NCBI RefSeq assembly: GCF_010550245.1 | Contig: NZ_JAAGLU010000006.1 | Span: 186,001-250,000 of the forward strand | Length of the DNA: 64,000 bases | Direction of reading: 5' to 3' | From: Streptomyces sp. SID12501 | Lineage (GTDB): Bacteria > Actinomycetota > Actinomycetes > Streptomycetales > Streptomycetaceae | In this document: positions 63,540 through 64,000 of the stretch, one piece after another | How the letters are laid out: each line of letters opens with the position of its first letter | How positions within the stretch are numbered: the first letter of the stretch is position 1 | Program-made: the position numbers and the translations under genes | The notes under the pieces: generated by a model | Database searches by the model: none | What the model saw: only the letters and a program-made list of their open reading frames with translations | Told to the model about the DNA's origin: nothing

Positions 63540-64000
63540 ATGCCCGACCTGCGAACCGAACGACTCGTCCTCCGCGCCTGGCGGGACTCCGACCTCGTCC
63601 CCTGGGTGGCCATGAACGCCGACCCCGAGGTCCGCGAGCACCTCGGAGACGTCCTCACCCGTGAACAGAGCGAGGCCTCCGCCACCCACTTCCAGGCCGG
63701 CCTCGACGAACGGGGCTGGGGCTGGTGGGCGGTGGAGGTCACGGGCACCGGTGAGTTCATCGGGTTCGCCGGGCTGGATCCCGTCGAGGACGACATGGCG
63801 TTCGACGGGGTCGAGGCGGGGTGGCGGCTGGCCCGGTCCGCGTGGGGCCACGGATACGCGACGGAGGCTGCCCGGGCGGTGCTTGCGTACGCCTTCGACG
63901 AGAAGGGCGTCGCCCTCGAAGAGGTCCTGGCGATCACGACGGCCACCAACCTCCGTTCACAGGCGGTGATGCGCCGCCTCGGAATGACCCACGACCCGGC
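63540..64000 (+). CDS. GNAT N-acetyltransferase, cut by the window end
   Basis: At least 153 residues from ATG 63540, continuing past the window. The RimJ/RimL-type pattern is clear: LRTERLVLRAWRDSDLVPWV, FIGFAGLDPV, WRLARSAWGHGYATEAARAV (acetyl-CoA loop) and TATNLRSQAVMRRLGM. Substrate unknown. It follows the formyltransferase by 73 bp. It may belong to the siderophore locus or be a general N-terminal-type acetyltransferase. Confidence 0.85.
   Translation, partial: MPDLRTERLVLRAWRDSDLVPWVAMNADPEVREHLGDVLTREQSEASATHFQAGLDERGWGWWAVEVTGTGEFIGFAGLDPVEDDMAFDGVEAGWRLARSAWGHGYATEAARAVLAYAFDEKGVALEEVLAITTATNLRSQAVMRRLGMTHDP

Overview
This is high-GC DNA with G/C-rich third codon positions, GTG and TTG starts next to ATG, and several actinobacterial hallmarks: a conservon, a WhiB-type regulator, a DmdR/IdeR-type iron box and a DUF4916 protein. 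I read it as Streptomyces chromosome. No transposase, phage module, CRISPR array or rRNA operon is visible. Function calls come from reading the translations by eye, with no database search.

Left part (1-13.7 kb) is a polymorphic-toxin island. A 3201-residue secreted WapA/RHS-type protein carries two LamG domains, a long YD-repeat shell and a C-terminal nuclease tip. It is followed by a SUKH (SMI1/KNR4) immunity gene, a decayed SUKH relic, a second intact SUKH gene with a coupled membrane protein, and a 5'-truncated metallo-hydrolase. This looks like repeated exchange of toxin/immunity cassettes. From 14 to 26 kb come a conservon with a GAF gene, a DUF2264 protein, the threonine-degradation pair tdh-kbl with a LysR gene, a YjbR-like gene and a split transketolase. 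The transketolase promoter contains a SoxR/MerR-type palindrome.

From 26 to 41.4 kb: a tRNA-Pro(GGG), a GH43 enzyme, an ABC exporter, pyruvate carboxylase, then a leftward group (DUF4916 protein, a 53-residue Arg/Pro-rich micropeptide, an ABC exporter), then a signalling module (NarL-type regulator, FtsX-like permease, LolD-like ATPase, DUF4333 protein, divergent histidine kinase). From 41.4 to 49.2 kb: a multiply frameshifted M24 peptidase relic, Dps, a Wbl protein, a lipase-like hydrolase, a TauE/SafE exporter, a zinc-ribbon protein, a 14-TM drug exporter, cobF, a DUF309 protein and an identical second tRNA-Pro(GGG).

From 49.3 to 56.3 kb two divergent secreted GH43 proteins act on plant arabinan/xylan-type polymers. 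From 56.4 to 63.5 kb lies an iron-regulated siderophore locus: substrate-binding lipoprotein, two complementary half-degenerate ABC half-transporters, an ornithine/lysine hydroxylase and a divergent formyltransferase, with iron boxes but no NRPS. The window ends inside a GNAT acetyltransferase.

The strongest candidate for something undescribed is the micropeptide plus ABC exporter at 35.2-32.9 kb. It has a clear promoter, a strong ribosome binding site, a hairpin between the two genes, and a C-terminus resembling proline-rich antimicrobial peptides. Next are the exporter-fold siderophore transporter with its own binding protein, and the SoxR-like control of the split transketolase.
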